Notes under the pieces: generated by a model
What the model was told of the DNA's origin: nothing
The model's database searches: none
Seen by the model: only the letters and a program-made list of their open reading frames with translations
Shown here: positions 4,956 through 6,438 of the stretch, piece by piece
How positions within the stretch are numbered: position 1 is the first letter of the stretch
Layout: each line of letters opens with the position of its first letter
NCBI GenBank assembly: GCA_944385645.1
Contig: CALWYA010000089.1
Span: forward strand, 1-6,438
Direction: 5' to 3'
Source of the DNA: an uncultured Oscillospiraceae bacterium
GTDB lineage: Bacteria > Bacillota > Clostridia > Oscillospirales > Oscillospiraceae
Length of the DNA: 6,438 nt
Program-made: the position numbers and the translations under genes

Positions 4956-5486
4956 GTGGAGCAGTGCTGGGAGATGGAGGGGGGCGGGACGCTGGAGGTC
5001 CGGCCGGAGGGGCTCCGGGTCCGCTTTCAGGCCCGCCGGCCGGAGGACGGCCGGGGGCTGTACAAGGTGTGGCTCCACGGGGAGCGGGGCGGGAAGCTGC
5101 TGCTGGGCACTCTGGCCCCCCAGGGGGGGCAGCTGGCCCTGACCCGGACCCTGTCCCTGGGGGAGCTGGAGCGGGCGGGCTGCTGGCCCGGGCCGCGGGC
5201 CCGGTGCGTGCTGGCCTTCCCCTTCTCCGGGGGGCAGGGGGGCTGGATTTGCGAGGAGCGGCCGGGGCGGCTGGTGGCCGACCCGGTGCTGCGCGCCGCC
5301 ATTTCGGGGCCCATGCTGTGCCGGCGGGGGGAGGACGGGTTCTCTCTGGCCGCCCCCTTCCGCCCGGACTGCCCCTTTCCCCTGACTCCCCTGTTCTGTC
5401 TGGCCCAGCCGGAGAGGCGGGGCGGACAGCTGCGGCTGGTGTGGGACTTTGACCGGGCGGGGGCCCCTAGGGCTCCGAGACCCTGA
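4956..5486 (+). CDS. Conserved-looking hypothetical protein (176 aa)
   Basis: This is the only plus-strand gene. The product has no signal peptide, membrane helix or recognisable catalytic motif. The first half has the alternating hydrophobic pattern of beta strands (GTLEVRPEGLRVRFQARRPE, then GLYKVWLHGERGGKLLLGTL, then GQLALTRTLSL). From memory this resembles a family of short uncharacterised proteins in Oscillospiraceae that share a GLY(x)-rich strand and an LGxL(x)P(x)GG turn; I cannot name it. The start is GTG with GAGGGGG at 4941-4947, eight bases upstream; the next in-frame Met (residue 7) has no usable site. Codons are heavy in GGG, CGG and CCC, unlike the GGC-preferring metallohydrolase gene, which suggests low expression. 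Its 3' end overlaps the convergent sirtuin gene by 20 bases. The antisense frames are repetitive Gly/Ala/Pro-rich shadows. Confidence 0.72.
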   Translation: MEQCWEMEGGGTLEVRPEGLRVRFQARRPEDGRGLYKVWLHGERGGKLLLGTLAPQGGQLALTRTLSLGELERAGCWPGPRARCVLAFPFSGGQGGWICEERPGRLVADPVLRAAISGPMLCRRGEDGFSLAAPFRPDCPFPLTPLFCLAQPERRGGQLRLVWDFDRAGAPRAPRP

Positions 5487-6198
5487 TCCGGTCCAGCACC
5501 TGCCCGATGGGGGCGTGGAGGACCAGATCGGCCCGGCTGTCGTAGGGGGTGGCGCTCTTGTTCAGCAGGACCACCCGCTCCCCCCGGTAGTAGCGGATCA
5601 GGCTGGCCGCGGGGTAGACCGCCAGAGAGGTGCCCCCCACAATCAGCAGGTCGGCGCTCTGGATGTCGGCCAGGGCCCCCTCCAGCACCCGGCTGTCCAG
5701 GCTCTCCTCATAGAGGACCACGTCGGGCTTGACGATGCCCCCGCAGGAGCACCGGGGCACGCCGGCGCTGTCCCGGATGAACTCCACCGGATAGGGTTTC
5801 CCGCACCGCATGCAGTGGTTCCGGTGGACCGAGCCGTGGAGCTCCCACACCCGGCGGGAGCCGGCGGCCTGGTGCAGGCCGTCGATGTTCTGGGTGACCA
5901 CCGACCGCAGCCGCCCCGCCTCCTCCAGCTGGGCCAGCTTCCTGTGGGCGGCGTTGGGCCGGGCCTCCAGACAGAGCATCTTGTCCCGGTAGAAGCGGTA
6001 GAACTCCTCCGGGCTGGCGTCGAAGAAGGTGCGGCTGAGGATCTCCTCCGGGGGGTAGTCGTACTTCTGGTGGTACAGACCGTCCACGCTGCGGAAGTCG
6101 GGGATGCCCGACTCGGTGCTCACCCCCGCCCCGCCGAAAAAGACGATGGCACGGCTGGCGTCGATCCACTGCTGCAAGGTCTCGATCTTCTCGTCCAT
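5467..6198 (-). CDS. cobB: NAD-dependent protein deacylase (sirtuin, Sir2 family)
   Basis: Sirtuins remove acyl groups from lysines using NAD+, releasing nicotinamide and O-acyl-ADP-ribose, and act in the cytoplasm. The 243 residues match the usual bacterial length. The NAD-binding motif FGGAGVSTESGIPDFRS spans 21-37; TQNIDGLH (102-109) gives N104 and D106; H121 in ELHGS is the catalytic His; C129, C132, C150 and C152 form the zinc site; GGTSLAVYPA (188-197) continues the Rossmann fold. GAGVSTESGIPDFRS resembles class U sirtuins such as T. maritima Sir2. By eye, the YxxR motif that E. coli CobB uses for succinyl-lysine reads YRFY here (67-70), which argues for deacetylation rather than desuccinylation. 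The ATG has AAAGGAG at 6207-6213, eight bases upstream. Only 69 bases separate it from the permease gene, so it may be read through from there. Confidence 0.95.
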   Translation of the reverse strand: MDEKIETLQQWIDASRAIVFFGGAGVSTESGIPDFRSVDGLYHQKYDYPPEEILSRTFFDASPEEFYRFYRDKMLCLEARPNAAHRKLAQLEEAGRLRSVVTQNIDGLHQAAGSRRVWELHGSVHRNHCMRCGKPYPVEFIRDSAGVPRCSCGGIVKPDVVLYEESLDSRVLEGALADIQSADLLIVGGTSLAVYPAASLIRYYRGERVVLLNKSATPYDSRADLVLHAPIGQVLDRIRVSEP

Positions 6199-6226
6199 AT
6201 CGTTCGCTCCTTTCCTGGGATACCTG

Positions 6227-6259
6227 AACGGAGAGCGGACCTGCGGTCCGCTCTCCGTT
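6227..6259 (-). terminator. Perfect 15-bp hairpin after the permease gene
   Basis: The stem 6227-6241 pairs perfectly with 6245-6259 around a three-base loop, eight bases after the permease stop. Neither strand has a U-run afterwards (CAGGTATCC on minus, GGACAG on plus), so it is not a classical intrinsic terminator. It could protect the 3' end of the permease message, terminate weakly, or lie inside a permease-sirtuin transcript. Only 28 bases separate it from the sirtuin start, too few for a complete promoter. Confidence 0.5.
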
Positions 6260-6267
6260 GGACAGAC

Positions 6268-6438
6268 TTATTCCTCCACCTCGGCCTTGAACTCGTAGTC
6301 CTTGCCGGGCAGGACGGCGTTGAGGGCGATGCCCACGATGGCGGCCACCGCCAGGCCGGACAGGCTGATGTCCACCGAGCCCAGGGCGAAGGTCACCGAA
6401 CCGGAGTAGTTGATGCCGATGGCCAGCACCATGATGAT
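6268..6438 (-). CDS. uraA: Uracil/xanthine permease (NCS2 family), C-terminal part
   Basis: The last 56 codons of a membrane transporter enter from the right edge. The product reads IIMVLAIGINYSGSVTFALG, then SVDISLSGLAVAAIVGIALN, then AVLPGKDYEFKAEVEE before TAA. The final hydrophobic helix ending in GLAxAAIVGIxLNxVLP, with a short charged cytoplasmic tail, is typical of nucleobase:cation symporter-2 proteins such as UraA, which take up uracil or xanthine with protons. The substrate-binding residues lie outside the window, so uracil against xanthine cannot be decided. A hairpin follows the stop. Confidence 0.8.
   Translation of the reverse strand: MIMVLAIGINYSGSVTFALGSVDISLSGLAVAAIVGIALNAVLPGKDYEFKAEVEE

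Noticed and set aside
4761..5078. A 105-codon minus-strand frame running through the intergenic region
   Set aside because: It crosses the strong hairpin at 4872-4903 and lies antisense to the start of the plus-strand gene; it has no ribosome binding site of note and its second half is just a reading of the inverted repeat.
1..6438. CRISPR arrays, insertion sequences, tRNA genes or prophage genes
   Set aside because: I saw no spaced direct repeats, transposase or integrase motifs, cloverleaf sequences or phage structural genes anywhere in the window.

Overview
The window looks like a high-GC member of the Clostridia, most likely an Oscillospiraceae-type gut anaerobe (Flavonifractor/Oscillibacter-like). 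The reasons are consensus AGGAGG ribosome binding sites in front of nearly every gene, strong GC bias at third codon positions, S-layer-homology modules on an exported protein, and a minimal Gram-positive style Tat system. The genus is inference; there is no rRNA here to check it.

Layout, left to right. (1) 1-161, minus: start of rpsB (ribosomal protein S2), with a good promoter, an A/T-tract UP-like element and a structured 5' leader. (2) 366-403: terminator of the operon that follows. (3) 440-4589, minus: an apparent four-gene Tat operon, transcribed right to left: a TatA/B-like protein with a long charged tail, a second very short TatA (59 aa), TatC, then an 878-residue exported protein. 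The last protein carries a Tat signal peptide, an Ig-like segment, S-layer-homology modules and a metallo-beta-lactamase-fold domain with a full set of metal ligands. (4) 4590-4955: a long intergenic region, AT-rich between about 4680 and 4860. It holds an imperfect inverted repeat whose mismatches become G-U pairs only in minus-strand RNA, a possible 17-codon leader ORF, and a strong hairpin. (5) 4956-5486, plus: a conserved-looking hypothetical protein, the only plus-strand gene. (6) 5467-6198, minus: a sirtuin (NAD-dependent protein deacylase), overlapping the previous gene tail to tail by 20 bases. (7) 6227-6259: a perfect 15-bp hairpin. (8) 6268-6438, minus: the C-terminus of a uracil/xanthine (NCS2) permease.

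The most coherent system is the Tat locus. The translocase genes sit directly upstream of a gene for a Tat-type exported, wall-anchored metallohydrolase, and no terminator separates them. This parallels the known phoD-tatAd-tatCd arrangement of Bacillus subtilis, where a Tat translocase is paired with one substrate. Here the proposed substrate would need folding and metal loading in the cytoplasm, crossing by TatAC, and attachment to the cell wall by its SLH modules. Its hydrolase substrate cannot be read from the sequence. rpsB, the sirtuin and the permease are ordinary neighbours with no evident link to the Tat locus.
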